Origin: Cryptococcus deneoformans JEC21
Lineage: Eukaryota; Basidiomycota; Tremellomycetes; Tremellales; Cryptococcaceae
DNA length: 12,500 bases
NCBI RefSeq assembly: GCF_000091045.1
Contig: NC_006687.1
Location: 570,001-582,500, forward strand
Direction of reading: 5' to 3'
In this document: positions 1 to 9,160 of the stretch, piece by piece
How the letters are laid out: every line of letters starts with the position of its first letter
Position numbering within the stretch: the first letter of the stretch is position 1
Position numbers and translations under genes: made by a program
The notes under the pieces: model-generated
Database searches by the model: none
Seen by the model: the letters and a program-made list of their open reading frames with translations, nothing else
Told to the model about the DNA's origin: nothing

Positions 1-693
1 CCTCTAATAGTAATCATTGGGGCCAAATACCATAGACGCTCACCTCTCCAGCTATAATAAGGCGATATCAGCATTAAAACTCATTGATTGGTTCGGCACA
101 TGTGAATGAGATCAGATCTCCAGGCTGCCGCCGCATTCGTTTTGAAACTTACCTCGCATGATAGATACTCCGCAAATTCTCCCCTGGAAAGCAACACCTT
201 CAAATTCGCGGCCAACAGGAGTGACAACTTTTTTAGGGAGTACGGGAAGGTGGTTGAGACCTGCCAAACCCGATCAGTGCTTGTGTTTCTCCCGGCGCTC
301 CCCATCTCTTTGATAACGTGAAGCAATTTTGTAAAATGGGCAAGCTTTTGAAAGATGCCATTCCAAAACTCACCTTCCTCTACAAGCAATCTGATAATCC
401 TATCTGAAGTACTATCCCAGGAAGGGTAAGTCCCTACAAATAACTGCTAATGAAGATACGCGCGTCACTCACAAGACAAAGTCACCCCTACGGTACCATT
501 ATTATAACTTCCAAATTGAGAAGAGGACGACAGTACGGAGCAGGGCTTACCTTTGGGTAGTCTCATCGCGGATGATAGTGAGGAGCGACTGAAGCTGAGA
601 GGTGGGGGGGAGAACGAAGGCGTTATCGGGGAGCTTGGCCTTATGGACGTTGCTTCCAGATGCAGGGAGACATGTCGTGATGTTGGTGAACAT
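1..693 (-). CDS. FUR1: Uracil phosphoribosyltransferase, 5' part (partial at left edge)
   Basis: Cytosolic pyrimidine-salvage enzyme that converts uracil plus PRPP to UMP; in fungi it also activates 5-fluorouracil made from flucytosine. Exons on the minus strand: 693-551, 487-473, 411-374, 260-153 and 51-44; the next exon lies at or beyond position 1. The start is the ATG at 693, after an in-frame TAG at about 726. The joined protein shows the family N-terminal blocks: LLTIIRDETTQRGDF (about residues 37-51), SDRIIRLLVEEGLNHLPV (55-72), then FEGVAFQGRICGVSIMR (85-101) and AGE (102-104). The PRPP-binding loop and C-terminal half lie outside the window. All junctions are in phase. Exon 2 is 15 nt and exon 5 is 8 nt; introns 3 and 4 are 113 and 101 nt, longer than most here. 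Family identity is firm. The left boundary is not: a possible acceptor near positions 2-4 would make an intron of only about 40 nt. Confidence 0.9.
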
Positions 694-895
694 AATGCGA
701 GCAACGAAATTGGAGAAGGGGAGCTAGGTTGGCGAAAAGCGAAGATAGAAGCGGTGAAAGGAGGGGGAGAAGCTTCCGTTGGATTAGCTGCTGTGGTAAT
801 CCTTCTGGAGAATCCTCCGGCCTCGTTCATGCCTGTGGTGTGCCTGGCTTCTCCATTCATATTATAAAACTTGCCCTTCCAATCAACAATACAGT

Positions 896-901
896 CACGT
901 G
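896..901. promoter_or_regulatory. CACGTG E-box, upstream copy
   Basis: Palindromic TCACGTGA, 8 bp, midway between the two divergent genes, about 200 bp from the FUR1 ATG and 350 bp from the transporter ATG. Matches the extended core bound by Cbf1-type bHLH proteins. Function inferred from motif and position only. Confidence 0.35.
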
Positions 902-1128
902 ATCATTCTACCTGATCCGATCATATCGGTCAATTATTATTTATTGCGCCTTCGGCCATATCCGAGACTAGTTTTTGGCAAATGTTACCCAGACCACCGA
1001 AAGCTTAGTACACTATCCTCCGCCCTTCATCAGCCTATTATCCCCACATCGCACCCTCTATAATCAATACGACTCTCGAAAAGAACGTAAGGGGATTTAT
1101 CGTACGGTATCTGAGGCGGTCAAGCTTC

Positions 1129-1134
1129 CACGTG
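1129..1134. promoter_or_regulatory. CACGTG E-box, transporter-proximal copy
   Basis: Second CACGTG, in the context CCACGTGTAA, 116 bp before the transporter ATG at 1250. Two copies of this 6-mer in 556 bp is more than chance would usually give (about 0.14 expected at equal base use), but no binding can be shown from sequence. Confidence 0.35.
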
Positions 1135-1249
1135 TAAAATAAAACTCGAGGTGGCTTATTGTTCGCCGACTTTATTGTCGAGTTAGGTGGAAAGCAGTAT
1201 CGATTTCACTTGTCAAAGACTATCAGTAACTCAAAATAAAATTACTCCA

Positions 1250-3981
1250 ATGACTATCATTGCCGGATCATCACAATCACCTTCTCTTATACATCATCCA
1301 ACACCGATAGTTGTCAACAACAAAAGGACGTCAGAAGATACTGTGCCTGGCGAGGTACGATTGGAAGAGGAGAAATATGGACGAACGGATAGCGACACGA
1401 CTATAGTGTCCAGGGAGAATGTAGGGAAATTGGGCAGCATTCGGAAGCATGGTAGAGGATTGACAGAGGGTGATAACGGTTGGTACCCACCGTATCATCT
1501 GAGCTCAGAGTACAGTGGACTGATATACGCTCGTAAAAGAGGTGCCGGACATGCCAAAAAACAACTTGGCTTTGGTGATGCCTGCGTAAGTATCTCCATG
1601 TGTCTCAAGGTCTAGGCTAACTCTATTGTTTACAATTAGTCTTGGTCTAGTACTTTTTCTGGCGGCCTTGGATCAAACGGTAAGGTCTTCAATCGACCCA
1701 CTGTCGTTAACGAATCCTTCCAAATAGATTGTTGCAACAGCGCTCCCTACTATCGCAGAAGATCTCAACTCATCACCCTCGGAGTATTCGTGGGTGGGCA
1801 CGGTATGTAATCGGTCTTTGCTGAATGACACAGTTGCTGACCAATCTTTGGTAGGCCTACATGCTGTCCTCGACAGTCCAGACTCCTTTCAATGGTCGTG
1901 TCTCAGACATCATTGGTAGGAAGCCAATGCTGTATGCGGCTATTGTGATCTTTACCGTCTTTTCTGCACTGTGCGGTGCCGCTAAAAGCTCGAGCTGGTT
2001 GATTATCGCCAGAGCATTTCAAGGACTAGGCGGTGGATCTATCATTGGATTAACGTAGGTCACGGAATTCCATCTATATTTAATGATGTTTGTTAACATT
2101 TATCACATCCCAGCTCCATTATTGTCTGTAAGCTTGGCTCTTGGCCCACATAGTTCACAAAGTTGCTGACGCCTGCTCAGCGGATATCGTCCCCCTTGAA
2201 AAGCGTGGAGCGTATCAAGGGCTTTTGGGATCTTCATGGGGCATAGCTGCGGTAATATTGACATCGTCTATACTATAACTGTGACTAATCAAAGTGCCTG
2301 CAGGTATTGGGTCCTCTGCTTGGCGGAGTTCTCACCGAAAAAGCGTCTTGGTGAGTTTCTAGATAGCGAAATAAACAAGGAAGTTCTCGATTAAGATAAT
2401 GCAATCGCAGGAGATGGTGTTTCTGTAAGAGCATTGCCATATGTTTGACGATTGAACATTTGAACATTACTAATATCTCAATGAAGACATCAACCTTCCC
2501 ACATGTGGACTTGCATTCGTGCTTCTCATATTTACTCTGAAACTTAATCCTACTCGCAAGCTTACATTCAAACAACTTTTAGCCACTTTCGACTTTGTAG
2601 GACTGTGAGTGCCGTGGTGTCAACTATCGTACAATTATAAGCTTACTAATCAATCGGTTACAGAGCTCTTTTACTCATTTCATGCGCTCTTCTTATTGTT
2701 GGCTTTTCCCGAGCAGCTGATTACGGCTTTGATACCCCAACTTCATACGGCATTATAATCGCAGGCGCTGTTGTTTTTGTCGCCGCTGTTGTCAACTTTT
2801 TAATGACCAAACGTAACGCTATCATACCCTCAAGAATGTTCAAGAACAGGACAACGCTATTTTTCCTCCTTGGATCGACCCTGCACGCCATCGCTTTCCT
2901 GCCTTCTAATTATTTACTTCCGCAAATGTTACAAGGAGTGGGATTTACATATTCCAGTCGCCACAATGGACTGACAATCATTACAGCTTCGAGGCGATAC
3001 ACCTCTTGAGTCAGGGGTTCACTTGTTACCCTATGCCCTTCTTGTCGCTTGGATGACTGTGGTCGGTAGGTCGATTTTATTACACCCTCAAGTCAATTTG
3101 CGCTAACTTGGCCCATCTCAGCTGGACAGATCAACTCTCGTCTCCGTATCATTCGTCCTGTTGTCTGGATAGGCTATGCGTTGGCTGCAATTGGATTTGG
3201 ACTGTTTTATAAGTACTACACGGCTGATGTTTCCTACGCAACACAGGAGGGCTTGTTGGTCATTGCCTCCACTGGCATTGGGTTGAGCCTTCAATCTCCT
3301 CTGCTAATTTTGCAAGCGGCTATGCCGCTCAAAGAGATGGCTGCTACTACGAGTGCTTTCTCCTTGACAAGGAGTATGGGGGGAAGTATTGGTGTGTCCA
3401 TTATCTTTTTTCTCAGAGTTGCTTCAAATTGAGTGTCGTATGATAGATCAGTACTGAACATATTTCCTAGGCTTGGCTGTTTTCACCGCAGTCTTGAATA
3501 CCAACCTCCGTACTCGCTTCGCAAAGATTCCAGGATATGGGACTGAATTCACTGTGCCTAGGTCCGCCTCTGACTATGCCGCTCTTCAGAATTTGCCAGA
3601 TGGAACAATGAAAGACCAAGTCATGACAGGGTTTGCAAATTCTTTTAGGCAATGCTGGATCATCGGTTGTGCCTTCTTCTTGGGATCTCTTGTCGTGAGT
3701 TTTGCCGACATTGCCTGCTTCTCTAAATGGCCGACTGAACATTGCGCTCCTTCTAGTTAACCCTTTGGACCAAATCATATAGCACAAGGCGCTCTAAGCT
3801 CCAAGCAGGGCTTATTGAAGGGGAGGCCCAGGAACAAACAGACCTAGAAGCTCAGATTGAGGTACCCAGGAATGGGGATAGAACTACTGAACTCCCATTG
3901 ACCGGATATTACACAGTCGACGAGTTCTCTGGGGAAGAAGCGAAGCAAGGCGATCGCAGGATTCCAAAAGAATTAAGCTGA
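1250..3981 (+). CDS. Major facilitator superfamily drug:H+ antiporter, DHA2 (14-TM) type
   Basis: Integral membrane transporter, most likely a proton-coupled exporter of toxic or foreign compounds; substrate unknown. Exons: 1250-1478 (donor uncertain), 1540-1585, 1640-1679, 1728-1802, 1855-2054, 2114-2127, 2181-2251, 2304-2350, 2411-2424, 2487-2604, 2664-2937, 2987-3065, 3122-3391, 3471-3694, 3757-3981; about 641 residues, usual for DHA2. Seen: a polar, basic/acidic N-terminus of about 80 residues; TM1 with LDQTIVATALPTI (about 102-114), the DHA2 signature; motif A GRVSDIIGRK (144-153) between TM2 and TM3; motif C GPLLGG (228-233) in TM5; RWCFYINLP (242-250); later hydrophobic segments; and a charged C-terminal tail of about 75 residues rich in Glu. 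Exons 6 and 9 are each 14 nt. The first intron is uncertain: donors at 1452, 1470 and 1479 all give the right phase into 1540. The gene is divergent from FUR1 and converges on the DUF89 gene. Confidence 0.88.
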
Positions 3982-4218
3982 AAAGGTCTATCGATTGTTA
4001 TACATTTATTTACTCATCCAGTATCGCATGAAGAGCGCCGATGGTAAGTTGGGCACTATATGCTACCGCTCTTAATACAGTTAGGCGATCAGTTGAAAAA
4101 AGTACTTCCATTACCTCTTATACATGATTTACTCGCTGCTTAGATACGAATTACAAAGAATCGCCGCCAAAGATCGATAATTAACTCCATAATTCACAGC
4201 GTTCCCCACGCATTTTCT
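3982..4218. other. Convergent 3' spacer between transporter and DUF89 gene
   Basis: 237 bp separate two facing stop codons (TGA ending at 3981 on plus, TAA at 4221-4219 on minus). AT-rich, with TTATACATTTATTTA-like sequence near 4000. It presumably holds both 3' UTRs and polyadenylation sites. No ORF or RNA gene seen. Confidence 0.6.
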
Positions 4219-6394
4219 TTAACTGCTGTAGACAGGAGTCTCGCCTTTCCTCCCTTCAGATAAGAGTACAACTGCGTATTTGCCAGAGATTTTCCATCCG
4301 GGTTCCTCCTCGTCGAGTTTCTCTCCAACGCCAGTTGGAATACCGACCACGACATCAGACTTGATCGTTCGGAGTGAGCAGACAGGAGGCGATCCAGCCT
4401 CTGAGGCCAAAGGACCAATAGCAATAGAGAACGGAGTATCCAAAGGAGCATGGCAGTCGTATGTAAGCTTGCGATGATTGAGATCACCCTTGAAGATGAC
4501 AAGGTCTGATTCGGAAAGATACTGAAAGAGATCAGGTGCCTCAGAATGGAGGTCCCACTGACAGCATCTCCTGTCAATAATCATTCCGCAAATAAACAGG
4601 AAAGGGTCAAAGACTCACGAAAGTATATCCGGTACACCAGAATGGGTGAGCTATGAGTCAATTAGCTACTTGTCATCGCTTAGTTTCCTGGTTTCCTGAC
4701 CGCACTCACCCTCGTACTTCCACTTGCCCTCTTTCTCGTACTTCTTCCACCTGTGACCAAGGGTCCTCAACGAGTCCATTTCGACGTCAGTAGCTTCTTC
4801 GAACAGATGACCGTAAACACAAGAGTTGAGGATCCTAAACTGCTGTCAATCACAAATGTCTACATCATAGCCATGGCCACGTACCAGTCCCAATCCTTTT
4901 TGGTAACGTCACTGACGAACCAGGGGATCTTTTTGCCGTGGAAGATTACCTGACTGCAAATGCCACTTTGGATGAGCCAATCGGCGTAGACCATGTCGCA
5001 ATACAGCTCGAAGCCAGCATTGTCTAACACAAAATCGATACGGCCTCCCTTCAAAGTAGCAACGTAATTTGCAAGTTTATGAAGATCATTGCCCAGGATA
5101 TTCTTCTCAGTGGCCGCAAGATGGTCACCGCCAGTTGACTGCAGTTTTTTAATATCATCCTCAGTCATGTCGATAAGGAGAGACAAGTCGGTGGAATTAC
5201 CCCACAGACAAACTAATCGTTTGTGTTCAGCTGCAAAGAGCTACAATTTGCCATGCGACACTCACCTTGCGTCAACTCGAGGAATAGCAACTTCTTCTTC
5301 TCCAACTGCTCTTCTTCTGACAAGTTGGCATCAATGGTCTGAGACTCAGAGAATCGTTGGGAAAGCTCAAAGACAGCTTGGTTGGAGCGAGAAAAGGTGT
5401 CGCATTTCTGACGGAAGAAGACGTCTGACAACAATATCAGTCTTATTTCGGTCACATACCATTCATGGATCAACTTACCGTACTCGACAAAATACTTGCT
5501 CAATGAGAAACATTCTCTCAATCTTCGGTACTTGTAAGCTTCAGCAAAGAGCCAAGGGGCATTCATGAAATCTTTGCCTCTGAAGAATTTGGCGATTTCC
5601 TTAGTAAAATAGTCGAGTTAACTGCAGTACGACCTATTCAAAGAATATGAGGTCCTACCTTGTTCCATAATGCAATATCGCCCGCCCCATCGTCAATGAT
5701 TGGACGAAGTTTGCTGTTTCCTTGGAGATCGCCCATCAAGTGCTCCATCCTTCCGATGCAGTTTACAAGATCCACGATACGGTCCTCGTCGTATTCCTGA
5801 TTGACAGACTTCCAAACATCGTCGATGGCCTTCCCAAGGATAGTAGGGAGTCGGACGCCCATGGTAGCCTAACGATGTAACGAATCAGCCATCATTTACA
5901 GCCTACTAAAATGGTTGCGTACGTGAGCAAAAGAATACTCATGGTAGCCTCGGTCTAAAGAGTATTCGTTAGAATCGGGTGATGCAGACTCAAGAGCTGG
6001 AATTGAAGGACGCACAAGCAGGCCAAGGAGGTTGGTCTTCAGATATGGATCAGCATACATACATGTGTGGCATTATACAGCATTATAACTCACTTGGGTT
6101 AACCCTAGATGGTGTTCGTGGGTATTGCTATTAAGAATCAACTGATGTGTCAGCGGTCTGGCGATTATAAATAGTCGGAAACTCAAACCACTCACATTAG
6201 CGTTCTGTCGAAGCTCGTTCGCCTTTGGTTTTGGGGGAAGATTGCCCAAGTTCAGCTGAAAAATCCTTGATGGTCAGCGGATTGGCCATGGGAACCGTTT
6301 CTCCGTCATCAAATCGTTACGCTGCACGCACCACGGTCTTCTGAGGCGCCTTCGCGCTGGGGTGACTCTTGTTGGTTCCGCTCTCGTTGCTCAT
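4219..6394 (-). CDS. DUF89/ARMT1-family metal-dependent damage-control phosphatase
   Basis: Homolog of human ARMT1 and yeast YMR027W (Hrt2), soluble metal-dependent phosphatases acting on sugar phosphates such as fructose-1-phosphate, thought to clear damaging metabolites. Exons on minus: 6394-6332, 6255-6196, 6127-6094, 6036-6016, 5954-5923, 5868-5659, 5599-5479, 5424-5266, 5212-4885, 4834-4710, 4650-4619, 4557-4219; 507 residues. Seen: SFAHATMGVRLPTIL (67-81), the usual family start; LDNAGFE (296-302), giving D297/N298; WFVSDV (331-336), giving D335; FKGDLNHRKL (417-426); RTIK (458-461), the RTxK motif. D297 and D335 are 38 residues apart, as D253 and D291 in human ARMT1. The first 66 residues, Pro/Asn-rich, are an extension spread over five short exons, one of 21 nt. 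The core from 5954 down is secure; the N-terminal exons rest on splice signals and phase. An alternative start is ATG 6060, which reads on in frame without splicing. Confidence 0.88.
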
Positions 6395-6651
6395 ATTGTA
6401 CTTTATGGATAAATCCGGTGTAACTGAAGGTGATATCAAAATTCAAGATGTGACGATGGAAAAGAATAAAAAAACAAACAAGAGCGGAAATTGAATGTTC
6501 GTGGGTTATATCACGTTCAGCAGCTGTGGAGGGACGGATTGTAGATTGTAATAAGAAGTCCCAGACGGCCATCGGCAAAGCCCCGGCCCCGCATAATAAC
6601 ATCATTGACGGAATGCCAATCGAGCAATTGAGGAACAGGGGAGGATAGAGA

Positions 6652-6757
6652 ACGTCAGCGGCTATACTTTCCAGTTTCCAGTTCCCGCCGTAATAAAAAA
6701 GGTGTGGCCCGAATGGCCGGTGAAGAAAGGCGGATGAAGTGAAAACGTCAGACGTCA
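6652..6757. promoter_or_regulatory. ACGTCA (TGACGT) motif cluster, CRE/bZIP-like
   Basis: ACGTCA occurs at 6652-6657, 6745-6750 and 6752-6757, with a fourth copy at 7131-7136. The middle two are tandem at 7-bp spacing and include the palindrome GACGTC. TGACGT is the known half-site core for ATF/CREB-type bZIP factors. The cluster lies 258-363 bp upstream of the DUF89 start at 6394, so control of that gene is the simplest guess; the distant plus-strand gene is also possible. Confidence 0.35.
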
Positions 6758-7590
6758 GGGGCCAAGGACGGGTCAAGTGCGTCATATCGCATCCCCACAC
6801 TCCGGCGCCCGGAGAAATGATATCGGTCACCACCTGCGAACGGAACAAAACAAATACCCTGATAAAAACATCGACCACGGATAATAATAAAGAGCGGTAT
6901 TAATTCTCTATAAGAAGTCGAGATCTTTAACTCGAAAACTGAGTAAAGGAGAGACACAAACAACAAGAAAAAGGCAAGGCAACTTGCGCCTAGTACTTCC
7001 TCGCGGCATATTACATGGCTATCAAAAGGCTACATGGGGGGCAGCCAGCAGCTGCCACAATGCGGCGCAGCCTAACCATGCTCAGTCGTGGAAGGTGATT
7101 CGCCCATTACCAAAACGGAGAAAAAAGGGAACGTCATAAAAGACGGAAAAAGAAGGAACCCCCCCACCCCCTCAACATTTTCAGACTCGCTAAAAAAAAA
7201 AACGTATATCACTTTCTACCATTAAAGACTGGAGATAATACGCATGACAATGACACACACGGTACCGAAGAAGATAGTGGAGATAGATTACTCCATGGCT
7301 TCGCCGCCTCTGGCAATAAAGACTAGAAGCAAGGCAAAAAAGTCAAGTTGAGAGCATAGAGTATAGGAGGTCGTAAACCATCCAGATCTTCCGATAAAAA
7401 TGTACGCAGAAAAAAGCTGACAATACCAGAATGGCGTAGCGTGGCAACTGAACAAAGGCTCACCGTATCTTTGAAATAAGCTGTATGTCTTATGCCTGGC
7501 AAGTGTTTGTAGAATAGTATGATGAGATAAAATCTTTCTCGGTTGGAGATCGTGTGTAATCTTTGAGGGTATGGGTTTTAAGATGTTCTT

Positions 7591-7598
7591 TATATATA
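7591..7598 (+). promoter_or_regulatory. TATA-like element
   Basis: TATATATA flanked by TTCTT and GACAGC in an otherwise mixed-composition stretch. It could position a plus-strand transcript starting about 7620-7700, which would then be a non-coding RNA or a very long leader for the gene at 9350. Motif evidence only. Confidence 0.2.
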
Positions 7599-8678
7599 GA
7601 CAGCAACACGCCTACAAGGGTCATATTATTCAATGATCATGGGCTTTCTGGTTCACATCAACTACTGTCGGGATTACTTGGTCCATCCTTCTGGTTGGGC
7701 GAATCTTTGTCATGGAGATCCAGGAGATCAGTGTCAATGGTAGGTTGGAACAAAGACAACAGAAGCCATTCATCAGTCATCAGAAGAGTGATCAACTAGA
7801 CACATGTACGTTCTTTTGTTCTCCCTTCCGCGTATCAAATTCTCCGTCGGCGTCGGACGAAGCCACCTGTGTTGAAAGGTCGGTGCAAGGCATGATCATA
7901 CACGTGTGCAGAAGGATAGAGACAGACATCCTGACAACAACTAGCCTGCGATCATCAGCCTCCTCAAATAATGCTGCTGTAAAAGAGCAGCGGGGTCTCG
8001 TCAATTGCCAAGTCTCATTCAGCGATCAACCAATGTTGTGAAAAGGATGCACTCCGATCGCTCACGACCTGCTGCTGATGGGTGTTGTTGGACATTGATA
8101 GAATGTGCCTGTGTGACTGTGTTGTGTGACCAAGTGCATTATTATCTACATCATGCACGACATCATGATCACGATGGTGCCAGTTGCCCAGCGGAATGTA
8201 TCGTCGCCGTTTGGGTTTATTATGCGCCGTGCATTAATTTCATTTGAGGTCCGAATGGGTCCCGATTTACTATTATTTATGTATGTTCTTTTCTTATTTA
8301 TCCTCTTTTCCTATAGAACTACTAGATCTTTTGGTACCTAAAGATACTACAATTACCATTATCCAGACGCTCAAACTTAGCCATATACGGCTACATTCCG
8401 ATTTCTGAACCTCTCGCTCCGTATCATCGGAGGACCCAAGGAATGTTTCCATCCTCCTGCAGATCACTCCCAATATTCTCTATTTTCTACTCTTCCCGCC
8501 TACAAACTCCTCCATCAAATCACCACTTAAAAAGCCTCAAAGGCAAAACCTGAGCGCTCCCTCCTCGGATGATCAGCAGTTTTGTCGTCTTTTTTCATTC
8601 CGTCGTCCTATCGTCCAGCGACCCAACAAAGCACGGCATTATCGCCCCTAGCTACTAAGCACACACTTAAATCGAGGC

Positions 8679-8795
8679 ATGGAAACTATGGCAATTTCTT
8701 TCGCTTCAGTTCTTCCGCTATTTCTATTGATCTTCCTTTCATCATCATATACCTTCCTTGGAAGCCCTCCGTTTACTGCTGCCTTCCTATTTTAA
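8679..8795 (+). CDS. Possible short hydrophobic ORF, 38 residues (doubtful)
   Basis: Starts at the ATG at 8679 and ends at TAA 8793-8795. The peptide is strongly hydrophobic (SVLPLFLLIFLSSSY is the core) and looks like a lone signal peptide or membrane segment. It lies in a pyrimidine-rich region, which alone yields Phe/Leu/Ser codons, so composition may explain it. If the leader of the downstream gene starts this far up it would be an upstream ORF. Not recognised and not supported by any domain. Confidence 0.12.
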   Translation: METMAISFASVLPLFLLIFLSSSYTFLGSPPFTAAFLF

Positions 8796-9122
8796 GCCTT
8801 TGTCTTCGCAAACCAGTGCGTCAAGTGACGGATGAAAAAAACGGAGACCTTTGTTGTCCTATTCTAGGATCGTCGGAGTCGAAGACCACTACTAAGCTTC
8901 TTTGGCTTTATTACCTCCCACCGAAGAAGAGGACTATTATGGATCGGCTCCACTACTCTTCGTCCTACTTGTTTACAAATTCAAAACCCTCGGGTGATCT
9001 GTTTTTTGTCCTTATCCTTATATATGATTACTGATCTTTCCCGAGCTCAAGCACTTACAAATCTGGACCTACATCATAATATCAAATTCCAGTGAGCAGC
9101 GCCTATATCTCCTCTATTGTTC

Positions 9123-9160
9123 CTTGACACAGTCCCCTAACACCATCGCAGTGTGTCAAG
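9123..9160. repeat. 9-bp perfect inverted repeat with 20-nt loop
   Basis: CTTGACACA at 9123-9131 pairs with TGTGTCAAG at 9152-9160. It lies about 190 bp upstream of the ATG at 9350, so it could be a leader hairpin or a two-half-site protein-binding site. About one such repeat is expected by chance in a window of this length. Confidence 0.3.

Larger units (their letters stand above)
694..1249. promoter_or_regulatory. Divergent promoter between FUR1 and the MFS transporter gene
   Basis: 556 bp separate the two divergent start codons. It holds two CACGTG boxes: 896-901, inside the longer palindrome TCACGTGA (895-902), and 1129-1134. A TATAAAA-like string lies at 863-869 in plus orientation, and there are AT-rich tracts around 920-945. 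CACGTG is the known core for fungal bHLH factors such as Cbf1; that such a factor acts here is inference. The FUR1-proximal part, 694-860, is also open in another minus-strand frame that overlaps FUR1 exon 1; I treat that as leader rather than a gene. Confidence 0.55.

Noticed and set aside
1187..1249. Earlier start of the transporter at a GTG codon
   Set aside because: GTG starts are not expected for a nuclear fungal gene; ATG 1250 in the same frame is the first normal start.
1250..3981. Transporter as a frameshifted pseudogene
   Set aside because: Apart from the unresolved first donor, every junction is in phase and all family motifs are intact, so a spliced functional gene is simpler.
5955..6093. 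Single 97- or 139-nt intron in the DUF89 gene instead of two introns with a 21-nt exon
   Set aside because: Both keep frame, but the 97-nt form lacks a branch site and the 139-nt form is much longer than neighbours; the two-intron model has good signals throughout. Kept as a fallback.
6309..6878. 189-codon minus-strand open frame
   Set aside because: It overlaps the real first exon of the DUF89 gene (6394-6332) in another frame, and its sequence is compositionally odd with no domain; it looks like a chance open frame in promoter DNA.
7519..7600. Box C-like ATGATGA suggesting a C/D snoRNA
   Set aside because: No CTGA box D at suitable distance and no flanking terminal stem.
7563..8247. Several 70-109 codon open frames on both strands
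   Set aside because: They overlap one another, show no family-like motifs, and I found no in-phase intron chain joining them.
8582..9034. 150-codon plus-strand open frame
   Set aside because: Opens at TTG, not ATG, in a pyrimidine-rich tract; hydrophobic/Ser content follows from base composition. No domain recognised.
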